Shown here piece by piece: positions 1 to 9,325 of a DNA stretch of 10,087 nucleotides. The notes under the pieces are model-generated. The model had not been told where the DNA came from. It did no database searches and worked only from the letters and a program-made list of their open reading frames with translations. Origin of the DNA: an uncultured Solirubrobacterales bacterium (GTDB taxonomy: Bacteria; Actinomycetota; Thermoleophilia; Solirubrobacterales; Solirubrobacteraceae); assembly GCA_903959665.1 (NCBI GenBank), contig CAJBXY010000142.1, positions 1 to 10,087 on the forward strand, in the 5' to 3' direction. Made by a program: the position numbers and the translations under genes. How positions within the stretch are numbered: position 1 is the first letter of the stretch; each line of letters begins with the position of its first letter.

Positions 1-471
1 CTCGCTTTCGGCGTGACCTTGGTCGTGCTCAACAAGTTCGCCTTCCCGGCGATCCGTGACGCGCTCGACAAGCGCGTCAAGATGATCGATGACTCGATCG
101 AAGACGCCAAGAAGGCGCGTGAGGAATCCGACGCGCTGCTCGCTGAGTACCGCGAGCGGCTCAAGGATGCGCGCGTTCAGGCCGATGAGATCGTCGCCCG
201 CGCACGCAAGGCTGCCGAGACGCACGAGCATGATTCGAGCGAGGAGGCGCGCGCCAAGCGGGCCGAGATGCTCGAACAGACTCGCCGCGACATCGACGCC
301 GAGACGCGCCGCGCGATCGAGGAGATTCGCGCCGAGGTTGCCGGTTTGACTGTGCTGGCGACCGAGAAGGTGACCGGTCGCGTGCTGACCGACGCCGATC
401 AGCAGCGGCTCGTTGACGAGGCGCTCGGTGAGCTTGACTTTTCCGCGATCAGCGGCGAACGGCGGAACTAG
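1..471 (+). CDS. atpF: F1Fo ATP synthase subunit b, 5'-truncated by the window
   Basis: Subunit b forms the peripheral stalk that holds the F1 head against the membrane sector. The reading frame is open from base 1, so the GTG at 13 is an internal valine codon and the true start lies upstream of the window. The first visible residues (LAFGVTLVVLNKFAFP) are the end of the single N-terminal membrane helix and the conserved exit into the cytoplasm. The rest is a long, highly charged, Ala/Glu/Arg-rich helix typical of the b-subunit coiled coil, ending with a short hydrophobic delta-binding region (AGLTVLATEKVTGRVL). About 156 residues are visible, and roughly 20-40 are probably missing. It ends with TAG five bases before atpH, consistent with translational coupling. 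The family assignment rests on the sequence style together with the order b-delta-alpha-gamma-beta-epsilon. Confidence 0.95.
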   Translation, partial: LAFGVTLVVLNKFAFPAIRDALDKRVKMIDDSIEDAKKAREESDALLAEYRERLKDARVQADEIVARARKAAETHEHDSSEEARAKRAEMLEQTRRDIDAETRRAIEEIRAEVAGLTVLATEKVTGRVLTDADQQRLVDEALGELDFSAISGERRN

Positions 472-476
472 CCCAG

Positions 477-1007
477 ATGGAAGCGATCGCCCAGGTCTAC
501 TCGCGCTCCCTCTTTGAGGTCGCGAGCGAGCAGGATCACCTTGAGCTCGTGCGCGAGCAGCTCGGTCAGCTTGCTGACGCGCTGGCCGAGAATGAAGAGC
601 TGAAGCTGTTCTGCTTCTCGCCTTACTTCTCGACCGAGGAGAAGAAGGCTGGGCTGATGAAGGCGATCGATGGCGCCGACCCGGCGGTTGAAAACTTCCT
701 GATGCTGCTGACTGAGAATCAGCGGCTGCCGGTGATCTTCCGCGTTCGCGAAGAGTACGACCGACTCTGCGACGAGGCGGAGGATCTACTGGCCGTAACC
801 GTCACCAGCGCGGTGACGCTCGATCCGGCGGTTGTTAGCCGGATCGGTGATCAGATCGGCCGCCAGACCGGCCGCAAGATCGAACTTGCAGAAGAGGTAG
901 ACCCAGCAATCATCGGCGGCTTCATCGTCCGCGCCGGCGACTCAATTCTTGACGCATCGATCCGTAACCGACTAGAGCAGCTTCGAACAGAGGTCGCGCG
1001 CGCTTAG
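477..1007 (+). CDS. atpH: F1Fo ATP synthase subunit delta
   Basis: Delta caps the F1 head and links the alpha N-termini to the b-subunit stalk (the OSCP equivalent). At 176 residues it has the usual family length. The N-terminus (IAQVYSRSLFEVA, residues 4-16) matches the conserved first helix of the six-helix domain. The C-terminal signature GGFIVRAGDSILDASI (residues 147-162) is the classic delta/OSCP motif. The start is the ATG five bases after the atpF stop. No strong Shine-Dalgarno sequence is visible, so translation is probably coupled to atpF. The TAG stop directly abuts an in-frame ATG of the atpA frame at 1008. Nothing looks broken. Confidence 0.97.
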   Translation: MEAIAQVYSRSLFEVASEQDHLELVREQLGQLADALAENEELKLFCFSPYFSTEEKKAGLMKAIDGADPAVENFLMLLTENQRLPVIFRVREEYDRLCDEAEDLLAVTVTSAVTLDPAVVSRIGDQIGRQTGRKIELAEEVDPAIIGGFIVRAGDSILDASIRNRLEQLRTEVARA

Positions 1008-1023
1008 ATGCGCGGCGAATCCC

Positions 1024-1030
1024 AAGGAGA
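1024..1030 (+). promoter_or_regulatory. Ribosome binding site of atpA
   Basis: AAGGAGA is a near-perfect Shine-Dalgarno core. It is followed by an A-rich spacer of 13 bases before ATG 1044, which is longer than usual. It lies downstream of the competing in-frame ATG at 1008 and therefore supports 1044 as the real start. It is the strongest ribosome binding site in the operon, which fits the high demand for alpha (three copies per complex). Confidence 0.7.
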
Positions 1031-1043
1031 AGATAAGAAAACC

Positions 1044-2669
<1,626 letters not shown>

Positions 2670-2690
2670 CGCGCGCCGCAAGCTCAGCAA

Positions 2691-3596
2691 ATGTCCCAGC
2701 GGGACGTAAAACAGCGGATTGAATCCGTTAAGAACATCCGCAAGATCACGAGCGCGATGCAGATGGTCGCGGCCGCAAGGCTGCGCCGCGCTGAGCAGCG
2801 GATCGCAGCGCTGCGCCCGTACGCAGGCGCGATCCGCAGGATGACGCGCCAAGCCGCTGCCGCTGCCGGCGGCGAGGTCGCTGGCAACCCAATTCTTCAA
2901 GAGCACGAGAAGCTTGAGACGGCCGCGATCCTGCTCGTTACCGGCGACCGTGGCCTGGCCGGCGCCTTCAACTCGCAGATCATCCGTGCCGGGCTGCTCG
3001 CAGCGGCCGATTACGAAGCCGAAGGCGTCAAGGTGCGCTTCTACGCCGTCGGCCGCCGTGGAGTTTCGTCACTGATCTTCCGCAAGCTCGATCCTGCCGG
3101 CCGTTACGTCGGCTTCACCGATCGCCCCGGCTACTCCGACGCGCGACACATCGCTGAGGAGCTGATGGCCGCTTACGTCGATGAAGAGGTCGATCGCGTT
3201 GAGATTTTCTACAACGGCTTTGTCTCAGCGCTAACGCAGGAGGTCCGCCGCGAGGTTCTGCTGCCGCTTCAGCAGGCAACCGTAGACGAGGAGATCGCGA
3301 TCGCCGAAGAGGAGAGCGACGGCAGCGAGATTCATCACGCGCTGGTCGAGTACGAACCAGAGCCGGCCGAGATCCTTCAGCGCTTGATCCCCGATTACGT
3401 CGAAATATCGGTCTTCCGAGCGCTGCTCGAATCGACCGCTTCAGAGCACGGCGCCCGCATGACGGCGATGCGCAGCGCCTCCGAGAACGCCGCAGAGGTG
3501 ATCGACGACCTCACGCTGGAGATGAACCGTGCCCGTCAAGCAGAGATCACGCAGGAAATTATGGAAGTCGTTGCCGGCGCTGAGTCGCTGACCTGA
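2691..3596 (+). CDS. atpG: F1Fo ATP synthase subunit gamma
   Basis: Gamma is the rotating central shaft inside the alpha3beta3 ring. It has 301 residues, a little longer than the E. coli protein. The N-terminal helix is canonical: VKQRIESVKNIRKITSAMQM (6-25), followed by VAAARLRRAE. The middle holds the Rossmann-like segment (LLVTGDRGLAGAFNS, 81-95). The C-terminal helix carries the family signature ITQEIMEVVAGAES (286-299), matching I-T-x-E-x2-E-x3-G-A. An acidic loop (about 199-214, DEEIAIAEEESDGSEI) sits where other gammas have a variable surface loop. The start is the only ATG that gives the canonical N-terminus. It lies 21 bases after atpA with no convincing Shine-Dalgarno sequence, so expression probably depends on coupling to atpA. 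Confidence 0.97.
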   Translation: MSQRDVKQRIESVKNIRKITSAMQMVAAARLRRAEQRIAALRPYAGAIRRMTRQAAAAAGGEVAGNPILQEHEKLETAAILLVTGDRGLAGAFNSQIIRAGLLAAADYEAEGVKVRFYAVGRRGVSSLIFRKLDPAGRYVGFTDRPGYSDARHIAEELMAAYVDEEVDRVEIFYNGFVSALTQEVRREVLLPLQQATVDEEIAIAEEESDGSEIHHALVEYEPEPAEILQRLIPDYVEISVFRALLESTASEHGARMTAMRSASENAAEVIDDLTLEMNRARQAEITQEIMEVVAGAESLT

Positions 3597-3609
3597 TCAC
3601 AATCAAATC

Positions 3610-3615
3610 AGAGGA
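3610..3615 (+). promoter_or_regulatory. Ribosome binding site of atpD
   Basis: AGAGGA lies with its GAGG core five bases before ATG 3620, in an A-rich, low-GC context (positions 3598-3620) that contrasts with the surrounding GC-rich DNA. Beta and alpha, both needed in three copies per complex, are the two operon genes here with clear Shine-Dalgarno sequences. This fits stoichiometry being set at translation initiation, as is known for the E. coli atp operon. Confidence 0.7.
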
Positions 3616-3619
3616 ACAA

Positions 3620-5017
<1,398 letters not shown>

Positions 5018-5025
5018 CAGCGAGC

Positions 5026-5436
5026 ATGGCCCGCGCTCCGTTCCAAGTTGAGGTGTTGACGCCCGAAGGGCCGATCTTCAGCGGCGAAGTTGAGATGGTT
5101 TCAACCCGCACCGAAGTCGGTTCGATCGGCATCCTTGCGCACCACACGCCGCTGCTGGGGATGCTCGCGCCGGCCGAGCTGAAGCTCTACATCTCGGAGA
5201 GCGAGATCATCAGCTTCGCTCAAGGCGAGGGGTACATCCAGGTTGCCGACAACCACGCGCTAGTGCTGGTTGAGGAGGCGATCAAGCCGGATCAGCTGGA
5301 TCGCGATGACCTTCAGGCCCAGATCGACGCCGCTGAGGCGGCGATCGCCGAGGCTGAGCCTCACACGGCAGCACAGAAGAAGGCGCTGCGCGACCAGCGC
5401 CGCGCGAAGATCTTCTTCGGCATTCTCGAAGCCTAA
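5026..5436 (+). CDS. atpC: F1Fo ATP synthase subunit epsilon
   Basis: Epsilon binds the foot of gamma and the c-ring and, in many bacteria, restrains ATP hydrolysis. It has 136 residues, the usual length. The N-terminal beta-sandwich is clear (FQVEVLTPEGPIFSGEVEMV, residues 6-25), with the conserved GSIGILAHHTPLL (32-44) and the GEGYIQVADN strand (67-76). The C-terminal part (about 89-136) is a helical hairpin ending in RRAKIFFGILEA. The segment matching the epsilon ATP-binding motif I/L-D-x-x-R-A reads IDAAEA (100-105), with Glu in place of Arg. It starts 8 bases after atpD and is the last gene of the operon. Its final codons form one arm of the inverted repeat shared with the convergent gene. 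Confidence 0.96.
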   Translation: MARAPFQVEVLTPEGPIFSGEVEMVSTRTEVGSIGILAHHTPLLGMLAPAELKLYISESEIISFAQGEGYIQVADNHALVLVEEAIKPDQLDRDDLQAQIDAAEAAIAEAEPHTAAQKKALRDQRRAKIFFGILEA

Positions 5437-5461
5437 AGCCGCTAGCTCAGTCGGCTTCGAG
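5425..5461. terminator. Inverted repeat across two convergent stop codons, possible bidirectional terminator
   Basis: CTCGAAGCC (5425-5433) is perfectly complementary to GGCTTCGAG (5453-5461), giving a 9-bp stem with a 19-base loop. The loop contains the atpC stop codon and most of the space to the opposing stop. A shorter alternative stem pairs AAGCCG (5436-5441) with CGGCTT (5452-5457). Neither strand has a run of T after the stem, so it is not a classical intrinsic terminator. Its position between two convergent operons fits a bidirectional transcription end or an RNA 3'-end stabiliser. Confidence 0.4.
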
Positions 5462-6559
5462 GCCGTAACTGGCGGCGGCAGCGGTCAGTTCGTCTAGGCC
5501 GAAGGCCTGCACCGGGCCGAGCGCGCCCGACGCGCTGACCTTGCCGGCAGCGACCTGCTCTGCTCCCCAAGCGAGAAAGGCGGCCGTCAGGTCGTAGCCG
5601 TTGGGTCCGTTTAAGCGGACCGAGCTGAGCTGTTTGCCGCCGCGGTCGTAGCTGACGGCGCAGATGATCGAGCGTGAGCTGGCGCGCGCCGCTGCGTCAG
5701 GGCCGCCGCTTGAGCCGGTCACAAACCGTGAGCTCAGCGCGCCGATCGCGCTGCGCACTCCGGGGATCTTAGTTACCGCGGCGCCGCCAGCGGAGAAGAG
5801 CTGCATCGGCTTTGTCATCGAACCAAACCAAGCGAGATAGACGCCGACATCCTCAAGTTTGGGGTCGATGTGGGGGAGGGCAAACTGTTCGCTGCCGCCG
5901 ACCGAGACCCCGGTCGCGCTGTGACCGTTGCCGGTGTCGAAGGTGCGGATCTCTTTTGCGCCTCGCTCTGTAACTAGCCTGCCGCCGCGCCAAGCGAATG
6001 AAGGCTCCAAAGCAACTCCGGCCGCGCTGGCGCGCGTACCGCCGCTCATTCCGGAGGCCGAGCTGCCGCCCTGGTTGAGCCAGCTGTAGCCGATCTCAAC
6101 TCGGCTTGCCTGATCACCAGCCTCACGCAGCGCCAGCGCGCCGGCGAGGTTGCCCGGCACGTAGTCGTAGCCCATTGCAGTGAGCAGCACCGTTCCTTCG
6201 GCGTGCGCGCGCGGCCCAGCCTGCTCGAAGACGCGGCGGATGAACGGCCCTTCGCCGGTTGAGTCGAGGTAGTGCGCGCCTGCGCTAAGCGCAGCGTCAA
6301 GCGCTGGCTGGCCGAAGCGCATGAATGGGCCGACGGTGCTGACCAGCACGTCGCCCTTGCCGACCAGTGCGCGGACGCTGGCTGGCTGCTCAACGTCGGC
6401 GACCGCCACCTCAAGGCCGCCGAGTTCGGCTGCCAGCCGCTCCAGCGGCTCGCGCCGGCGGCCGGCGAGCACCGGCGTCATGCCGCGAGCGGCCATCTCG
6501 CGGGCGGTTAGCTCGCCGGTGTAGCCGCTGGCGCCAAAGAGAACAATTCGTGAGCTCAT
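5447..6559 (-). CDS. Saccharopine dehydrogenase-like NADP-binding oxidoreductase
   Basis: This 370-residue protein has an N-terminal Rossmann fold with the glycine motif GASGYTG (9-15). After the second strand comes GRRREPLERLA (33-43), whose arginines suggest NADP(H) over NAD(H). STVGPFMRFGQPALDAALSA (74-93) and the following GAHYLDSTGEGPFIRRVF are typical of the saccharopine dehydrogenase NADP-binding family (PF03435-type). Known relatives include eukaryotic SCCPDH and the mycobacterial trans-acting enoyl reductase Rv2953. Few members are true lysine-pathway enzymes, so the substrate is unknown; a lipid or polyketide enoyl reductase is one possibility. It runs convergent to atpC, with 10 bases between stops, and divergent from the M20 gene. 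The start (ATG 6557-6559) sets the Rossmann motif at the expected distance from the N-terminus, but there is no Shine-Dalgarno sequence. No signal peptide is visible. Confidence 0.88.
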   Translation of the reverse strand: MSSRIVLFGASGYTGELTAREMAARGMTPVLAGRRREPLERLAAELGGLEVAVADVEQPASVRALVGKGDVLVSTVGPFMRFGQPALDAALSAGAHYLDSTGEGPFIRRVFEQAGPRAHAEGTVLLTAMGYDYVPGNLAGALALREAGDQASRVEIGYSWLNQGGSSASGMSGGTRASAAGVALEPSFAWRGGRLVTERGAKEIRTFDTGNGHSATGVSVGGSEQFALPHIDPKLEDVGVYLAWFGSMTKPMQLFSAGGAAVTKIPGVRSAIGALSSRFVTGSSGGPDAAARASSRSIICAVSYDRGGKQLSSVRLNGPNGYDLTAAFLAWGAEQVAAGKVSASGALGPVQAFGLDELTAAAASYGLEAD

Positions 6560-6584
6560 AGGTGGGACTCTATCCTCACTAGCG
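6560..6584. promoter_or_regulatory. 25-bp divergent intergenic region with candidate back-to-back -10 elements
   Basis: Only 25 bases separate two divergent start codons. On the + strand, TATCCT (6571-6576) fits the TAnnnT -10 consensus and ends 8 bases before ATG 6585. On the - strand, TAGAGT (complement of 6567-6572) ends 7 bases before ATG 6559. The two candidate boxes overlap at bases 6571-6572. Neither gene has a Shine-Dalgarno sequence, so both transcripts may be leaderless, a common arrangement in actinobacteria. I found no convincing -35 element for either direction, so this remains tentative. Confidence 0.4.
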
Positions 6585-7703
6585 ATGGATGAACTCGCCT
6601 TGGCCGAACGGCTGATCGCCTATGACAGCTCGAAAGAGGAGGGGCTGCGCGCCGCCGCTGAGTTCGTCAACGGCTGGCTCCAAGCGCGCGACGTGCGCGT
6701 CACCAGCCGCGAGCACGAAGGGCTCCCGGTGATCATCGCCGACGCCGGCCCACTCGAAGGGCCGCTCGTTGTGCTGCACGGCCATCTCGATGTAGTTCCG
6801 GCCTTCGAGGAGCAGTTCGCGCCGAGGATCGAAGGCGACAGGCTGATCGGCCGCGGCGCCTACGACATGAAGGGAGCGCTTGCTGCATTGATCTGCGCTC
6901 TCCATGACGCCACGCTTCAGAACGAAGTGCGAGTGCGGCTGATCTGCGTTCCCGACGAGGAATCAGAGAACGTCGAGAACCGCTCCACGGCGGTGCTCGT
7001 CGGTGAGGGGATCGACGCCGACTTTGCGATCACCGGCGAACCGACCGATCTTCACATCGGCGTGCAGGCCAAGGGTGTGCTGGCGCTACGGCTCGAGGTC
7101 GTCGGTACGGCGGCACACGGTTCAACGCCTTGGCTTGGCGATAACGCGATCCTCAAAGCCAACGATCTCTACCGGCGGATCGAAACGCTGCCCTTCAGCC
7201 GCCAATCTTCAGACCTCTTCGATCGCCCCTCGATCAATCTCGCTCGGGTGACCGGCGGCGACGCCTTCAACAAGGTTCCCGACCGGTGCCTGATCGACGT
7301 TGACATCCGTTACCTGCCGGGGCAGGACCCGGATCAGATCATCGAACAGATCGAACGGCTCGACGATCTGAAGATCGTCCGTAAGTTCCATCGCGTGCCG
7401 GCGATCGTCTCGCGCCAAGACCCGTACGTGCTCGCGCTGCGGGCAGCGGTCAGCTCGGTTCGCACGGGAGAGGCGCTCTCGATCGGCCGCGACGGCGCAT
7501 CCGACGCAATCTCGTTCCTTGAGGCCGGCATTCCAGCGGTCGAGTTTGGCCCTGCTGGCGGCGGTCATCACGGGCCAAACGAGTGGGTTTCGATCGCCTC
7601 GATGAAGTGCTACCGCCAAGCGCTGGCTGTATTCATCCGCGATCTGCCCAGTTATCTGGGCAAGCCCGGCGCGCCGCCGAAGCTGCGCGCCGTCGAAGGT
7701 TAG
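6585..7703 (+). CDS. M20-family metallohydrolase (ArgE/DapE-like deacylase or peptidase)
   Basis: This is a 372-residue zinc-dependent amidohydrolase of the M20 family, which includes DapE, ArgE and carboxypeptidase G2. Metal and catalytic residues are in order: HGHLDVVP with H67 and D69, the bridging aspartate D94 in GRGAYDMKG (89-97), catalytic E125 and ligand E126 in PDEES, E152 in TGEPTD (150-155), and the last ligand H329 in HGPNEWV (329-335). The lid (dimerisation) domain spans about residues 160-275 and includes GTAAHGSTPW (174-183). GRDGASDAISFLEAGIPAVEFGP (301-323 region) is the usual substrate-side block. It has no signal peptide, so it is cytoplasmic. ArgE or DapE activity is plausible, but no neighbouring biosynthetic gene supports either, so I leave it unnamed. 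The start ATG 6585 lacks a Shine-Dalgarno sequence and may be leaderless. Confidence 0.92.
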   Translation: MDELALAERLIAYDSSKEEGLRAAAEFVNGWLQARDVRVTSREHEGLPVIIADAGPLEGPLVVLHGHLDVVPAFEEQFAPRIEGDRLIGRGAYDMKGALAALICALHDATLQNEVRVRLICVPDEESENVENRSTAVLVGEGIDADFAITGEPTDLHIGVQAKGVLALRLEVVGTAAHGSTPWLGDNAILKANDLYRRIETLPFSRQSSDLFDRPSINLARVTGGDAFNKVPDRCLIDVDIRYLPGQDPDQIIEQIERLDDLKIVRKFHRVPAIVSRQDPYVLALRAAVSSVRTGEALSIGRDGASDAISFLEAGIPAVEFGPAGGGHHGPNEWVSIASMKCYRQALAVFIRDLPSYLGKPGAPPKLRAVEG

Positions 7704-7751
7704 GTCGCGGCCAAGCGGCGGCTCCGGCGGGCGCGCTCGCTAGGCTGCTCT

Positions 7752-7756
7752 AGGAG
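7752..7756 (+). promoter_or_regulatory. Ribosome binding site deciding the GTG start of the LCP gene
   Basis: AGGAG is placed nine bases before GTG 7766 and supports this non-ATG start. The 62-base gap after the M20 stop (7704-7765) also has TAGGCT at 7741-7746, which fits a -10 box. I see no matching -35 element, so whether the gene has its own promoter or is read through from the M20 gene is unclear. Confidence 0.65.
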
Positions 7757-7765
7757 TATCTGCCT

Positions 7766-9280
7766 GTGACAACCGATCCCAACAAGCCGCCCCGGCCCGG
7801 CCGTGGAGTGCTCACCAAGGGCGCCCTCGCCGGCCTTCTGATCGTTCTGCTGACGGCGACGACGGTCGCCTCAGCGGCGCTGCTGGAGGTCGATCAGCTG
7901 GTCAACATTGTCCGCGCCGAAGGGCAGTCAATTCCAGGCGTCAAGAACGCGCTCGACAACGTTGACGGCGGCGGCCCGCAGACGCTTCTGCTGATTGGTT
8001 CAGACCGTCGTTTCAGCGATCGCAAGCTGAAGGGAGCGGCCCGCTCCGACACGCTGATGTTGGTTCGGCTCGACCCAAACAAGGAAGCGACCGCGGTGCT
8101 GTCAATCCCGCGTGACCTCAAGGTCGACATCCCCGGTTATGGCAGCGACAAGATCAACGCCGCCTTCTCGATCGGCGGTCCAAAGCTAACGCTGGAGACC
8201 GTCCGCGACCTGCTTGGCGTTGAGATCAACCACATCGTCGAGGTCAACTTCGGCGGCTTCCAGCGCGCCGTAAACCGGCTCGGCTGCGTCTACGTTGACG
8301 TCGACCATCGCTACTACCACTCGAATGTCGGGCTGGCGCCAAGCGCCCAGTACGCGGAGATCGACATCAAGCCCGGCTACCAGAAGCTCTGCGGCCAGCA
8401 GTCGCTCGATCTTGTCCGCTTCCGCCACGCCGACTCTGACTTCGTTCGCTCGGCCCGCCAACAGGACTTCCTGCGCCAAGCGAAGGGCCAGTTCTCGCTC
8501 TCCTCGCTGCTCGGCGATCGCCAGGAGCTGGTGCGAATCTTCGCCCGCTACACGCGCACCGACGTCCGTTCCAACGACGCGATCCTTCAGCTACTGAAGC
8601 TCGGCTTCCTCTCATCGAAAAACCCGATCCGCGAGGTTCAGTTCCCGGCGACCGACGTCGCTGGCGGCAGCGACCTGACGATCTCCCCATCGGCTCTGCG
8701 GACCGCCGTTGACGAATTTGAGAGCACGCAGGCAAGTGGTGGAGCGGCCCAGACCGGCGACAAGAGCAAGAAGGGGCGCAAGGCGCGCAGCAAGCAGAAG
8801 AAGAAGCTTTCCGGCGCGCTGCCGGCCGGCGTCATTAGCGCCAAGGGCGAGGGTGAGGCGCAGGCGATCACGGCCGCTGCGAAGACTCCGATGCCGGTCT
8901 ACTTCCCAGCCAACCGGCTAGCCAGCGGCGGCTACAGCTCCGGTGAGCCGGACTACCCCGCGACCCGCGCCTACAAGATCCGGGACCGCGCCAAGACCGC
9001 ATTCTCGGCCTACCGGATCGTGCTTTCGACCGGCGAGGCCGGGCAGTATTACGGCGTGCAGGGCACAAGTTGGAGCGCGCCGCCGATCCTTGACACGCCT
9101 AGCGAGACGATGAAGATGCGCGGCCGCAGCTTCGAGCTCTTCTACGACGGAACGCGGCTGCGGCTGGTCGCGCTGCGCACTCCAAAGGGCGTCTACTGGG
9201 TTTCGAACACGCTTTCGTTGACGTTGACCAATCCACAGATGTTGGCGATCGCGCGTTCGCTGACGCCGCTTGGCAGCTAG
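7766..9280 (+). CDS. LCP (LytR-CpsA-Psr) family cell-wall glycopolymer transferase with extra C-terminal domain
   Basis: LCP enzymes move glycopolymers from a lipid carrier onto peptidoglycan outside the cell. This 504-residue protein has a short basic N-terminus, one membrane segment (about 15-40, no clear cleavage site, so a signal anchor), then the LCP domain (about 72-240). Conserved points are LLLIGSDRR (74-82), R93-S94-D95, IPRD with R116, the DKIN block (128-131) and LVRFRHADSDFVRSARQQ (216-233), with R218, R220, D225, R228 and R231. These residues bind the pyrophosphate and metal in the family. The outer part has exactly two cysteines, C174 and C209, a possible disulfide. Residues 333-347 form a very basic linker (10 of 15 Lys/Arg). 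Residues about 375-500 form a separate domain that is not the usual LytR_C type. Its ending (GVYWVSNTLSLTLTNPQMLAIARSL) resembles DUF4367-like domains. A GTG start with AGGAG nine bases upstream fits. Confidence 0.93.
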   Translation: MTTDPNKPPRPGRGVLTKGALAGLLIVLLTATTVASAALLEVDQLVNIVRAEGQSIPGVKNALDNVDGGGPQTLLLIGSDRRFSDRKLKGAARSDTLMLVRLDPNKEATAVLSIPRDLKVDIPGYGSDKINAAFSIGGPKLTLETVRDLLGVEINHIVEVNFGGFQRAVNRLGCVYVDVDHRYYHSNVGLAPSAQYAEIDIKPGYQKLCGQQSLDLVRFRHADSDFVRSARQQDFLRQAKGQFSLSSLLGDRQELVRIFARYTRTDVRSNDAILQLLKLGFLSSKNPIREVQFPATDVAGGSDLTISPSALRTAVDEFESTQASGGAAQTGDKSKKGRKARSKQKKKLSGALPAGVISAKGEGEAQAITAAAKTPMPVYFPANRLASGGYSSGEPDYPATRAYKIRDRAKTAFSAYRIVLSTGEAGQYYGVQGTSWSAPPILDTPSETMKMRGRSFELFYDGTRLRLVALRTPKGVYWVSNTLSLTLTNPQMLAIARSLTPLGS

Positions 9281-9325
9281 CGCCCGTGCTTTTCAAACTG
9301 GCGCAGGTACCCTTCGCGGCTCGCT

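Noticed and set aside
7209..7619. 136-residue minus-strand open frame opposite the M20 gene
   Set aside because: It overlaps the conserved 3' half of a confident gene, has no domain and no ribosome binding site that I can see.
7740..7754. Repeated CTAGG at 10-base spacing upstream of the LCP gene, considered as an operator
   Set aside because: Two 5-base copies are too short to separate from chance, and the second is part of the ribosome binding site.
9280..9304. Inverted repeat GCGCC/GGCGC between the LCP and dehydrogenase genes, considered as a terminator
   Set aside because: The stem is only 5 bp with a 15-base loop, and no T-run follows. The two genes are probably co-transcribed.
9308..9313. 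TACCCT as a -10 box for the nucleotide-sugar dehydrogenase gene
   Set aside because: It fits TAnnnT, but no -35 element lies at a suitable distance, and such hexamers occur by chance.
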